64,000 bases of DNA from contig CANLOY010000010.1 in assembly GCA_947493005.1 (NCBI GenBank), positions 1 through 64,000 on the forward strand. The letters are read 5' to 3'. Shown one piece after another: positions 25,166 through 34,039 of this stretch. The DNA is from an uncultured Roseivirga sp. (GTDB taxonomy: Bacteria; Bacteroidota; Bacteroidia; Cytophagales; Cyclobacteriaceae). Under the pieces are notes generated by a model. The model was given only the letters and a program-made list of their open reading frames with translations. It did no database searches and had not been told where the DNA came from. The position numbers and the translations under genes are program-made. Every line of letters starts with the position of its first letter. Position 1 is the first letter of the stretch.

Positions 25166-27262
25166 TTAAAAGTGTTTGTATCGTTCGTCTACGACATCTA
25201 CTCGGTCGATAACGGATTGTCTTAAGTTACCTTGCGCTGCATTGGCAGCTGCTTGTAGTATTTGATTTTCGTAAGAAGAGTAATCTCCTATTTCAGAAGC
25301 AGCAGATTTAGATTTAAGCTGTACAATTACTACGCCCTGATTGTCTACCACGTAAGCAGCAGTTTTATCTCCAGGATTGCTTAGCGCAAATGCAGCACCA
25401 ATAGCTTCAGGAGCAATACCTGCGTTAGGTAAACTGTTATCGGCAAGCTTTAAAGTAGATGAAGAGTATACCCTTGCATCAGTTCCATAAGCATTGGCCA
25501 TTTCGTTCACATTCCCAGAAAGGCCATTAAGCTTAGCTTTGATAAACTCTGCTTTCTTTTCTTTTTTAATAATGTCTTCGATTTGAGTTCTTACTGCACT
25601 TAGAGGCTGAAGTCCTTCATCTGTTTTATTGCTGTAAACAGCAACAACATATTCGTTATCAAGATCGAAATCTTTTACGTCTCCAATTGATGCATCTCCA
25701 TACAACCAGGAAACAATCTGACGAGCACTGCTCAAACGACCAATTGAAATAGCATTTTTGTCAATTTTAGTACCGTTGAATACAGAGTAACCATTTTCAG
25801 CAGCATATTCATTGAATTCGTTAATGCTGTTAGCTGAGCTGGCAAAAAGACCTGCTTTTCTATAAACATCGTCAATGGTTTCGGTAGAAGGAGTAAGCTC
25901 TACAATTACCTGAGCCACTTTGTATCTGCTATTGATTTTAGGTTCCGTAACTGTAACAATGTAAATATTGTTGTCAGTTTCTATCAATCTTCGGATTAGT
26001 CCTTTTCTTGTGGTTCCGAAAACAGCAGATTCAATATCAGCAGTTCTGGAATCTCCTTTTTTCATCCACCCAAGGTCGCCACCAGCATTCTTATAGTTTC
26101 CTTCACTGTTTGCTCTTGCTAGCTCTTCAAATGAAGCACCATTTCTTAATTGTCTTAGCAAACCATTTGCTTTCGTTTTGATAGCAGCCTTTTCAGTAGT
26201 TGATTTACCTCCAATGTTGAAAACAATTTGACTGGCTCTGGCAAACTCATCTTCAGTAGGTACAATCTCAGAAAGCTTATGAATGGTATAAATTCCATTC
26301 TGCAAGTCCGGACCAATGATATCGCCAACTTTAAGAGAGGTCAATTTATCGGCAACTGCAATTGGTAAAGCAGTTGGATCATAAGTAGAAAAACCGACAC
26401 CTTGCTCCGTAATACTACTTGCGTAAATAGAGTCGTTATCGCTGGTTTCCAGTCTCGATTTGATCTGTAGCATTTCTGCCATGTAATCAGCAGAGTCTGT
26501 AGCAGAAGGAACCACAGGGAACGACACAAAGTCAATGTCTCTTGTTTCGTCTACTGTAAAATCGTCTTCATGATCTCTTAGGTAAGCATTAAGCTCTGCA
26601 TCTGAGATAGCACCTATTTGATCGTCTTTAACACTTGAGAAAGGAACATAAACGTAATCAACACTGGCGAAGCCAAGTTGATTTTGATATGCTTGTTGAG
26701 CTTGGGCTAAAGTAGCGTACTCAGTTTTTCTCAACATGTTTTCGAATTTTTCTTTCCTTCTTTGAATCATAGCTTGCTGCTCGTAGTAAGCAAACAAATT
26801 TTGTTCATTAGGGTCAATGGAAATACTCTGTAGGTATTGTTTAATTGAGTTAGGGTCGTTAGATCCAATTCTCTGCATAAAGAAGTTGCTCATAGCAGGT
26901 GAAAGGTTCTTACCCTGTACCATATCGATTCTTTCGTTAGGCCCGATTTCAAGACCTAGTGCATCAAGTTTGTTAGAATACGCGATATCGGCAATTATGC
27001 TATTCCAAACCTGATCTCTTAGAAACTGCTGAATTTGAGGGTTGCCTGCTGGATAACCAGAGCTTCTTTCTGCATTCTGTACCATTGTAGCAAAGTCCTC
27101 CTGAGAGATTTCTTCACCATCTATTTCTCCTACATTTCTAGAGTTTCCAAAGAAACTTGAGTTTTGTGTCAGGTCGGTTAGCACAAAAGCTAGAATTGAG
27201 AAACCCACAACTACTACCAGTAGTTTCCCCATCTTCTCACGAAGCGTATTAATAATTGCCAT
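25166..27262 (-). CDS. ppiD: PpiD-like periplasmic peptidyl-prolyl isomerase/chaperone
   Basis: 698 residues. One N-terminal membrane helix (LLVVVVGFSILAFVLTDL) anchors a SurA-N-like chaperone region (about 40-200) and a parvulin PPIC domain (about 340-440; ASQIVFNIGG, FEELARANSEG, GGDLGWMKKGD). A second, degenerate rotamase-like stretch may follow to residue 600. PpiD helps fold outer-membrane and secreted proteins at the inner membrane. It follows the CNNM gene after about 80 bp but has its own good promoter and its own terminator. Sits beside lptC and other envelope genes. Confidence 0.93.
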   Translation of the reverse strand: MAIINTLREKMGKLLVVVVGFSILAFVLTDLTQNSSFFGNSRNVGEIDGEEISQEDFATMVQNAERSSGYPAGNPQIQQFLRDQVWNSIIADIAYSNKLDALGLEIGPNERIDMVQGKNLSPAMSNFFMQRIGSNDPNSIKQYLQSISIDPNEQNLFAYYEQQAMIQRRKEKFENMLRKTEYATLAQAQQAYQNQLGFASVDYVYVPFSSVKDDQIGAISDAELNAYLRDHEDDFTVDETRDIDFVSFPVVPSATDSADYMAEMLQIKSRLETSDNDSIYASSITEQGVGFSTYDPTALPIAVADKLTSLKVGDIIGPDLQNGIYTIHKLSEIVPTEDEFARASQIVFNIGGKSTTEKAAIKTKANGLLRQLRNGASFEELARANSEGNYKNAGGDLGWMKKGDSRTADIESAVFGTTRKGLIRRLIETDNNIYIVTVTEPKINSRYKVAQVIVELTPSTETIDDVYRKAGLFASSANSINEFNEYAAENGYSVFNGTKIDKNAISIGRLSSARQIVSWLYGDASIGDVKDFDLDNEYVVAVYSNKTDEGLQPLSAVRTQIEDIIKKEKKAEFIKAKLNGLSGNVNEMANAYGTDARVYSSSTLKLADNSLPNAGIAPEAIGAAFALSNPGDKTAAYVVDNQGVVIVQLKSKSAASEIGDYSSYENQILQAAANAAQGNLRQSVIDRVDVVDERYKHF

Positions 27263-27283
27263 TAGTTAAAATTTAAACAGGCG

Positions 27284-27315
27284 CAAACATAACGGAATTA
27301 TGGCCTAAAATCAAA
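27284..27315 (-). promoter_or_regulatory. Promoter of ppiD
   Basis: On the minus strand, TTTG (27315-27312), a 20-bp spacer and TATGTTTG (27291-27284) match both elements of the Bacteroidota consensus exactly. The predicted transcript starts about 15-18 bases before the ATG at 27262. Confidence 0.75.
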
Positions 27316-27343
27316 GGAAAAAGGGTACAAAACTCCCTAAAAA

Positions 27344-28636
27344 TCAGTTGTCTTCGCCTGATTTGAGTATGAATAACACATTATCGATACGAGTGTCTTC
27401 CATACTGATGATTTTAATCTCGAAAGGGTTGAAGTTTATCACATCATGAACCTCGGGAATATCTTCCGTAATGGATAGGATAAATCCACCTAATGTATCG
27501 TAATCTCCTTCGGGTATTCCCCAGTTATATTTATCATTCAGGTAGTCAATTTCTTGCCTTGCACTAAGCATAAATTTATGCTCGTCAATTTGCTCTTCTA
27601 CCCAATCTTCGTCTTCATCATGTTCATCTTGAATCTCGCCAAAAATTTCCTCTATTACATCTTCTAAACTTACTATACCTGAGGTTCCACCGAACTCATC
27701 AACCACCAAAGCAAGGCTTTTGCGCTCCTGAATAAACTGAATCATCAGCTCATTGGCTAGCATGGTTTCTGGTACAATAATAATTGGGGTAAGGATTTTT
27801 TCAATAGTCTCTGGTTTCTTAAAAAGCTCTAATACATGGCAATAGCCAATGATTTCGTCAATAGTTTCTTTGTAAACTAATACCTTGGTATGACTACTTT
27901 CCAGAAACTCCTTTTTAAGCTCTTCAATATCATCTTCAACATCCACAGCTGAAATCTCTGTTCGTGGAATCATACATTCCCTAACCCTTACGGTCTTGAA
28001 TTCCAGTGCATTGTTAAAGATCTTGGTGTCAACCTCTACTTTAGGTTTTTTGATGTCTTCGTGAGCATTCCTGTTTACATAATTGCTTAAATCTGTTAGC
28101 CCAAAAACCTGTCTGTCTTCAGAATACTCCTGACGTAGCACATAAATGATTATGAACTTAGACATTTGCTCAATAACCCAAACCAATGGAGACATAATGG
28201 CCGAAATCCAACGTAGAGGAAATGCCAGTAAATTGAGTAAACTGTTGGGGTTTATTAGGAAAATACTCTTTGGGGTAAATTCTGCTGTAAACAAGACTAT
28301 TATGGTTGAAATGATGGTTTGGAACACCATAACACTTCCGTCAGAGTTGATAGCTGGTATATAGCTGGATAGCCAGTGTTCTATCCACGGTTCGAGAAAT
28401 GCGGCTATGTAAATACCATAGATCACCAGAGCAATTGTATTACCTACCAGTGCCGTATTGATCAACTTGGAGGGATTTTTTGTAAAACGTGCAAGGATTT
28501 TTCCTCTTCTTTTGCCCTGCTGAGCTTGTAATTCTATTTGCAGTTTGTTGGCACTGATAAAAGCAATTTCTGTTCCCGAAAAGAAGGCAGAAAAGATAAG
28601 GCAGGTAATAATGATGGTGAGTAGATAATAATCCAT
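27344..28636 (-). CDS. CNNM/CorC (hemolysin-related) transmembrane protein
   Basis: 430 residues: an N-terminal DUF21 membrane domain with four helices (FFSGTEIAFISANK is the classical opening), two CBS domains (about 200-325; MIPRTEISAVD, VVDEFGGTSGIVSLEDVIEEIFGEI in two parts) and a CorC/HlyC C-terminal domain. Relatives are magnesium or cation transporters. It is a paralogue of GldE at 55177, but the two differ in most positions outside the core motifs. Its start overlaps the stop of the upstream small membrane protein gene (TAATG). Confidence 0.93.
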   Translation of the reverse strand: MDYYLLTIIITCLIFSAFFSGTEIAFISANKLQIELQAQQGKRRGKILARFTKNPSKLINTALVGNTIALVIYGIYIAAFLEPWIEHWLSSYIPAINSDGSVMVFQTIISTIIVLFTAEFTPKSIFLINPNSLLNLLAFPLRWISAIMSPLVWVIEQMSKFIIIYVLRQEYSEDRQVFGLTDLSNYVNRNAHEDIKKPKVEVDTKIFNNALEFKTVRVRECMIPRTEISAVDVEDDIEELKKEFLESSHTKVLVYKETIDEIIGYCHVLELFKKPETIEKILTPIIIVPETMLANELMIQFIQERKSLALVVDEFGGTSGIVSLEDVIEEIFGEIQDEHDEDEDWVEEQIDEHKFMLSARQEIDYLNDKYNWGIPEGDYDTLGGFILSITEDIPEVHDVINFNPFEIKIISMEDTRIDNVLFILKSGEDN

Positions 28637-28857
28637 TAACGGGATTTTGTCCTTTTGGGCTTAGCTTTTTTGTTCGCAGCCTCTTGCTCCAGGCTTTTCC
28701 TTTTGGCTTTGCGATATCTATATAAAAATAGCATTCCCATGGATATCATAAAAATGAAATAGGAGTAGGCGATTCCGAAAACCATGGTTTGGTGAACACC
28801 AATTATAAAAAAGACTACTGCCAGCGAAAATGCTATGGTATCCCCAAGGTTTTTCAT
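28636..28857 (-). CDS. Small two-helix membrane protein in the lptC operon
   Basis: 73 residues with two predicted membrane helices (about 7-27 and 30-48) and a strongly basic tail rich in Lys/Arg (RYRKAKRKS, KPKRTKSR). I do not recognise a named family. The start overlaps the lptC stop (ATGA) and its stop overlaps the CNNM start (TAATG), so it is translationally coupled on both sides. Position suggests an envelope role; nothing more can be said. Confidence 0.85.
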   Translation of the reverse strand: MKNLGDTIAFSLAVVFFIIGVHQTMVFGIAYSYFIFMISMGMLFLYRYRKAKRKSLEQEAANKKAKPKRTKSR

Positions 28858-29396
28858 TTTTCGTTTATTTCGAATTCGCTCTCTGTGACACTCGTAAACT
28901 CATAAGTAGAGAAGTCTTGAGGTGCTACCAGGCTTTCGCCAGAGATCAATTCAGTGAGTGTTTGAACGGTTACAAATTTATTGGTATAAATCTTTTCAGT
29001 GTCGGGATTCCAGAAAAGTTCTTCAGTTCTCAAGGTTTCTTCTTTAGAAAGATTTCGAACCACAACATCACCATTGGCTCTGTAGATGTTTTCTTCAGCT
29101 GATTTAAATCCTTTCTGAGCAGTAAGAATGGAGGTCTTTTCACCGAACTCATCAAAAAAAGTGAGCTCAATTCCTTCCGGAAATTCAATATCTCCATTCT
29201 GTTGCTGAATCTGCTTATTGCCTTTCATTATGATTTTAACCACAGTAGCACTGCTTAGGTAAATCTCTACGTTTTCAGACTCAAAAGATGGGCCTTCATA
29301 GGCTTCCATTTCCGAGAGTTTTTCGTTGTCTGGAAAACAAGAACTGACTGACATGCCTAGGGTCAGTAAAAAACAATATGTAGCTAACTTTTTCAT
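28854..29396 (-). CDS. lptC: LPS export periplasmic protein LptC
   Basis: 180 residues with a lipoprotein signal (GMSVSSC). The body matches LptC of Bacteroidota: YEGPSFESENVEIYLSSATVV, then GIELTFFDEFGEKTSILTA, NIYRANGDVVVRN and IYTNKFVTVQT strands of the OstA-like jellyroll. In enterobacteria LptC is membrane anchored; a lipoprotein form is common in this phylum. It passes lipopolysaccharide from the LptBFG extractor to LptA. Its ATG lies six bases past a strong hairpin that follows the TPR gene. Confidence 0.9.
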   Translation of the reverse strand: MKKLATYCFLLTLGMSVSSCFPDNEKLSEMEAYEGPSFESENVEIYLSSATVVKIIMKGNKQIQQQNGDIEFPEGIELTFFDEFGEKTSILTAQKGFKSAEENIYRANGDVVVRNLSKEETLRTEELFWNPDTEKIYTNKFVTVQTLTELISGESLVAPQDFSTYEFTSVTESEFEINEK

Positions 29397-29402
29397 TTAA
29401 TA

Positions 29403-29438
29403 AAAACGGTCTTCCTCGAATGCGAAGAAGACCGTTTT
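29403..29438 (-). terminator. Strong hairpin between the TPR gene and lptC
   Basis: A perfect 12-bp inverted repeat (AAAACGGTCTTC at 29403-29414, GAAGACCGTTTT at 29427-29438), extendable by four more pairs with one mismatch to a four-base loop. On the minus strand a T-rich run follows. It would terminate the coaX - OMP - TPR transcript, but its T-tract runs almost into the lptC ATG at 29396, so it may act as an attenuator. Confidence 0.8.
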
Positions 29439-29457
29439 CTAAAATCTATTTTATCGA

Positions 29458-30780
29458 TTACTGCTCTGGTCTTCTTTGCAGTTTAACATTTTTCTGGATC
29501 CAGCAGCCCACAAATATACTTTGCCCCTCTTCTTTGTTAGCAGTGAAAATATCACTGATAGTAGGGAATTGAGCTCTTGCCTGAGCTGCTTTAGCATTGT
29601 TTTTTGCCCTCACATAAAAATCATGTGCTGCAATATATCTTGCTCTGTCGTCAACCTGACTAACCTTTTTATCACACTCTGTGCTACCCATTATCATGTC
29701 TCCAATCAATGTTAGCATTTCTCCATTAAGAGTAGGATCAATTTCCGCAGACTTCAATGCATACTCCATTGCTTCTTTGTTATTGCCCTGTATTCTTTCA
29801 GTAGCAGCTACTTGTTTCAAAGCTTTTGCTTTATCTGTGTTGTCCTCAGTTAACTCAGCGGCCCTGATAAAGTAGTCTTTGGACTTATCGAATGCTTTTT
29901 CTGAACCAAATTTCACGCCAAGAAGGTAACCAACTCCATATTGAGGATTACTTTCAAAAACCTGCTGTGCTGCTTTTACAAACCAATCAGAATCAGTACA
30001 ACCGCCTTCATAGGCAAAAGCAAAGATTTTATTTGCTAGCTCTGCATTTGAAGGATCTTTTTCAAACTCCGGAACAAGCTTGTTCACAATAAAGTCACAG
30101 TCTATGAGCTTAAGATCCGCTAATTTTTTGTCTATAAACTCCTTGATGGCCGTATGCCTTTTAGTGCTTTTGCTTTCAGATTTAGCCTTTGATATCTGAT
30201 GATCAATGTGCTCGGTACATTGGTCATAAATCTGTAAAATGCGATCATCAGAAATACCGGTATTTCTGGCATAAGCAAGAGCGGCTATATTCATGTAGTA
30301 TCTACCCATTGGGTAGTATGCATTGTTACCCTTGAGCTCGTAAGCCTCCTCAAACAAATCAAGCAAGTCTTGGGTTTTGCTTTTGTCTTTATAGTAGTAC
30401 TGAAAAGCGTCCATGGCTTTTCTATCAATTGCCTTTTCCTTTTGACCATCAAAGTTTTCAAATCTAAGGTCATAAAGAGACATTATTTTGTCGGCTGCTT
30501 CCTGTTTAAGGGCTTTATCCTTTTGACTTTTGTAAGTGTCTTTCCAAACCTTAATGCCATTGATGTAAACGGCTGTGCTAAGATTTGGGAATAATTCGAT
30601 GATTTGATCTAAGTGAGGTTTGGCCGCCTCATAGTCACCTTGTTTGTAGGTGTCATCAAATAGAGTCCATAAAGTTTCCGCTTTCGATCTTTGTTCTGGA
30701 TTATCGGGCCAAAAAAACTGCGCTTGTACTGTTGAGCACAAAGCTAGAAAAGCAGTTAGTAAAAAAGCTTTCAATCTCAT
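29458..30780 (-). CDS. Secreted tetratricopeptide-repeat protein
   Basis: 440 residues with a signal peptide ending TVQAQ. TPR-type helical pairs recur: AETLWTLFDDTYKQGDYEAAKPHLDQ in two halves, VGYLLGVKFGSEKAFDKSKDYFIRAAEL in two halves, KALKQVAATERIQGNNKEAMEYALKSAEID in parts. A basic tail ends the protein. Likely periplasmic. The order coaX, outer-membrane protein, TPR protein, lptC recurs in Bacteroidota from my knowledge of the phylum, which points to a shared envelope-assembly role, not yet defined. Confidence 0.87.
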   Translation of the reverse strand: MRLKAFLLTAFLALCSTVQAQFFWPDNPEQRSKAETLWTLFDDTYKQGDYEAAKPHLDQIIELFPNLSTAVYINGIKVWKDTYKSQKDKALKQEAADKIMSLYDLRFENFDGQKEKAIDRKAMDAFQYYYKDKSKTQDLLDLFEEAYELKGNNAYYPMGRYYMNIAALAYARNTGISDDRILQIYDQCTEHIDHQISKAKSESKSTKRHTAIKEFIDKKLADLKLIDCDFIVNKLVPEFEKDPSNAELANKIFAFAYEGGCTDSDWFVKAAQQVFESNPQYGVGYLLGVKFGSEKAFDKSKDYFIRAAELTEDNTDKAKALKQVAATERIQGNNKEAMEYALKSAEIDPTLNGEMLTLIGDMIMGSTECDKKVSQVDDRARYIAAHDFYVRAKNNAKAAQARAQFPTISDIFTANKEEGQSIFVGCWIQKNVKLQRRPEQ

Positions 30781-30792
30781 AGTAATAGTAGT

Positions 30793-32070
30793 TTAGTTAA
30801 ATCTTTGTTTAGTAAACCAGGTTAAATCCTGGATGCTAAATCCTACATGGATTTTAAAATAAGTTTCCCTAACCATGCCATTAGAGGCTTTACCCCTTTG
30901 ACCAAAGGTAGTTCCAATGTTCATATGACCCTGTCCCCAAAAAGCATTGAATGGGAGCGAGGCTCCTAAACTAATGCCAATATCGTTAACAGTTTCATTA
31001 TTAACCAAATATGGAGTCTGTTCATAGTGAACTCCAAAACGGTACGTACTTGCACCAATCAATTTTTTGGAAGAATAGTTCGGAATAAAAGATCCTCCCA
31101 CCGCAAAACGGTAAGATTTTCCATAAGCGGTTTCAACTTGTCCATCTTCATCCCGATAATCTGCCCAATCCTGCATCAGGAAATCCGCCCCAATAGTAAC
31201 TTTCTGGAATTTCTCATAAGAGAGTCCAAAGCCCATCTTTTGGGGAATTGTAATAGTTTTCTTTGCTGATTTATCAAAAACCAAGGTATCTGAACGTGTG
31301 GTTACCTGATTTTCAAAAGTAACCAACCTGTTTTGACGAAGACTGATCTCAGGGTTGTAGAAAGCTCCAATATTTAATCTTGATTGCTCTGATAATGGTA
31401 ATTTGTACAATGCACCCAGTCCGAATGATAGTCTGTGAAAACTTCTTCGATCGTTTACTATTGAGCTTCCGAAGCCGCCTTGTCCAACACCTTCTAAGGA
31501 GAAAAGGTCTTCTTTTTGAATTGAACCGAATATGAAAGCAGCTTTAACGCCAAACTGAAAGTTTTTTAATCTAAAGGCATTGGTAATAGCAAGCTCATCT
31601 GTACCTCCTCTACCTTCAACTTCTACCACAGTGGTGGACCCGTCAGGGCCAGCTCCTTCATTTCTTGTAGTGAAACCGTAGTTCACAGAGGTGTAGGGGT
31701 TTAGACTTACTCCCAGGTTCCATTTACCGTATACAATTGGCATATTAAGCCCGAAGTCTTTGATTCCTCCCGCTACAGAGGTGTAACTGTTTTGGTTTTG
31801 AGAAAACTGACGTAAATCCATTGAAGCTCCAGTTTGAAAAACAGCTTCAAGGTTTGAAGCCCCAAGAGCAGGATTAAGATTATTGAGAAAAAATCTTGAG
31901 CCATAGGAAACACCTAAACCTCCCATGGATGCATTATGAGAGTACCCGTTCCAATTTGGATTGCCAATTCCAAAAATTGAATAGCTTGACTGATCATACT
32001 GAGCAGTTACCTCATTAAACAAAAATAAGCTCCACATAAGAGCTATAAAAAGTCTGGTTTTACTCCACAT
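30793..32070 (-). CDS. Outer-membrane beta-barrel protein (OmpP1/FadL-like)
   Basis: 425 residues from the ATG at 32070; a GTG at 32085 is possible but lies further inside coaX. The signal peptide ends EVTAQ. The motif YSIFGIGNPNWNGYSHNASMGG, then LNNLNPALGAS, and repeated amphipathic strands fit a FadL/OmpP1-type barrel of Bacteroidota. The gene overlaps the 3' end of coaX by 11 bp and is followed after 12 bp by the TPR gene. Cargo is unknown. Confidence 0.82.
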   Translation of the reverse strand: MWSKTRLFIALMWSLFLFNEVTAQYDQSSYSIFGIGNPNWNGYSHNASMGGLGVSYGSRFFLNNLNPALGASNLEAVFQTGASMDLRQFSQNQNSYTSVAGGIKDFGLNMPIVYGKWNLGVSLNPYTSVNYGFTTRNEGAGPDGSTTVVEVEGRGGTDELAITNAFRLKNFQFGVKAAFIFGSIQKEDLFSLEGVGQGGFGSSIVNDRRSFHRLSFGLGALYKLPLSEQSRLNIGAFYNPEISLRQNRLVTFENQVTTRSDTLVFDKSAKKTITIPQKMGFGLSYEKFQKVTIGADFLMQDWADYRDEDGQVETAYGKSYRFAVGGSFIPNYSSKKLIGASTYRFGVHYEQTPYLVNNETVNDIGISLGASLPFNAFWGQGHMNIGTTFGQRGKASNGMVRETYFKIHVGFSIQDLTWFTKQRFN

Positions 32071-32776
32071 TATATTCCAAAACACGATTCAACCCAACGA
32101 GCACAATTTCGAGGGCTACAAAGATGTCAGATTTTATTTTAGATTCAAATATTTTGGATCCTCCGCCAGTCATAATCACCTTTAAATCAGCATTTTTTAA
32201 CAATAATTGTGAGATATGCGACTCTATTTCGCCCACAATGCCATTAATAACGCCACTTGCCAAACTTTCTCTCGTTGTCCTACCTATGAATTGATTTGTA
32301 TCCAAATCATTTATTAATGGTAAGTTCTGAGTATAGTCGTTCATAGATTTATATCTCAGTTCTACACCAGGACTTATCATTCCTCCTAGGTACTCGCTTT
32401 CGCCATTTATAAAATCATAAGTAATACAAGTTCCTATATCAATTACCATTAGTGGTACATCGGGAAAAATTGTTGATGCACCTACTGCAGCAGCTAATCT
32501 ATCCATACCCAGAGTTTCGGGTGTTTCATAGCTCATAGATAGGGGCGTTGGGTTATGATGAGTTAGAAAAAGGGCATTTTTAAGGTCTGGAACCTCTTGT
32601 TTCAAGCTTTCATAACTATGACTAACAGAACAAACTGCCAGTTTTTGAAAACTACCATTTTTAATGAATACTTTGAGCTCATCAATCGTTTGAAAGCTTT
32701 TGGATTCAATCAGCATGTTTGTATCAAAAACACCGCACTTTATGTTGGTGTTTCCAAAATCGATAACGAGATTCAT
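32060..32776 (-). CDS. coaX: Type III pantothenate kinase
   Basis: 238 residues. Phosphate-binding ASKHA motifs are seen: VIDFGNTNIKCGVF at the start, MVIDIGTCITYDFI with the catalytic Asp, GGMISPGVELRYKSMNDYT and a late VIMTGGGSKIF. CoaX phosphorylates pantothenate in the first step of CoA synthesis. First gene of the coaX - OMP - TPR unit; divergent from anmK with a 42-bp gap. Confidence 0.95.
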   Translation of the reverse strand: MNLVIDFGNTNIKCGVFDTNMLIESKSFQTIDELKVFIKNGSFQKLAVCSVSHSYESLKQEVPDLKNALFLTHHNPTPLSMSYETPETLGMDRLAAAVGASTIFPDVPLMVIDIGTCITYDFINGESEYLGGMISPGVELRYKSMNDYTQNLPLINDLDTNQFIGRTTRESLASGVINGIVGEIESHISQLLLKNADLKVIMTGGGSKIFESKIKSDIFVALEIVLVGLNRVLEYNVE

Positions 32777-32818
32777 GTCAATTCAAATGCGATTATAACG
32801 AAAAGTTTAGTTTTATAA

Positions 32819-33889
32819 ATGCCTTCTCCAAAACAATCTGCCTTTTTTATTGTCGGAGCTATGTCCGGAACATCTCTAGATGGATTGGATCTGGTACTCA
32901 CAAAATTTGAAATCAAACATAGCAAGTGGCAGTTTGAAATACTAAAAGCGGAAACATTTGCTTATCCCGAAGTGCTTCTGGGTCGACTTAGAAATGCTAT
33001 TGATTCTAGTCTAAGTGATCTTAAACTTTTAGATGTTGAACTAGGTAAGCATATTGGAGAAAGGGTAAGACGATTTTCTACAGGGTTTGGTGTTGATTTT
33101 ATTGCCTCTCATGGACATACCGTTTTTCATAAACCAAGCGAGAAGTATACGCTTCAAATTGGTGAGGGTTCTATGATCTCAACGGTAAGCGGGTTGCCTG
33201 TAATAAACAACTTTAGAGTCAACGATGTAATGTTAGGCGGTCAGGGAGCTCCTTTGGTGCCTATAGGTGACAGAGACCTTTTTCATGACTTTGACTTTTG
33301 TTTGAACCTTGGAGGTATTGCTAATGTATCTTTTGATTTGAATGATCGAAGGTTAGCTTTTGACATTTGCCCCTTTAATATGGCATTGAATGATCTTGCA
33401 GCATTTTTTGATCTGTCATACGATGAAGGAGGTACTTTGGCCAGCAAGGGAAAGGTCAACACTGAATTACTCAACCGATTGAGTGAAGTAGAGTTCCTAA
33501 AGAAAGCCTATCCTAAATCTTTAGGGCTGGAAGACTATAGAGATGACTGGCTTTCAATAATTGAAGCTAGCAACATATCCATTGAAGATAAGATGTGTAC
33601 TTATGTAGAGCACGCGGCCTATGAGATTAGCAAAGTATTTAACCTCAAAGAGACTGGAACTAAGGTGCTTGTTACGGGAGGAGGAACTTTTCATGAGTTT
33701 TTTATGTCCAGATTAAGGCAATTGTCTCGATTGGAAGTTTGTGTGCCGAATTCACAAATAATTAATTTTAAAGAGGCTTTGGTATTTGCCTACCTTGGCC
33801 TGTTAAGATTTTTAGAGCAACCAAATTGCTTGTCTTCCGTTACAGGTGCCAAGCGGGATAATTCTGGAGGTGATCTTCATGGTTTTTGA
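32819..33889 (+). CDS. anmK: Anhydro-N-acetylmuramic acid kinase
   Basis: 356 residues. The diagnostic opening GAMSGTSLDGLDLVL, ASHGHTVFHKP, RVNDVMLGGQGAPLVPIGD (in two parts) and NLGGIANVSF identify AnmK, an ASKHA-fold kinase that opens and phosphorylates 1,6-anhydroMurNAc during peptidoglycan recycling. Divergent from coaX, whose -7 region it nearly overlaps. The near-promoter TAGTTTTA sits three bases before the ATG. Confidence 0.95.
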   Translation: MPSPKQSAFFIVGAMSGTSLDGLDLVLTKFEIKHSKWQFEILKAETFAYPEVLLGRLRNAIDSSLSDLKLLDVELGKHIGERVRRFSTGFGVDFIASHGHTVFHKPSEKYTLQIGEGSMISTVSGLPVINNFRVNDVMLGGQGAPLVPIGDRDLFHDFDFCLNLGGIANVSFDLNDRRLAFDICPFNMALNDLAAFFDLSYDEGGTLASKGKVNTELLNRLSEVEFLKKAYPKSLGLEDYRDDWLSIIEASNISIEDKMCTYVEHAAYEISKVFNLKETGTKVLVTGGGTFHEFFMSRLRQLSRLEVCVPNSQIINFKEALVFAYLGLLRFLEQPNCLSSVTGAKRDNSGGDLHGF

Positions 33890-34039
33890 TTTGAAATTAT
33901 GAGAAATGCAACCAGATTGAAATTGTTGACAAAGAATTAATATTGAGGTAAAATTCTATAGATTTTACAACCGTCTGAATGAGCTGGTTTTAATTATTGA
34001 TCAACTAATCTATATATTAGCGGCTTACCACAACCTTGA

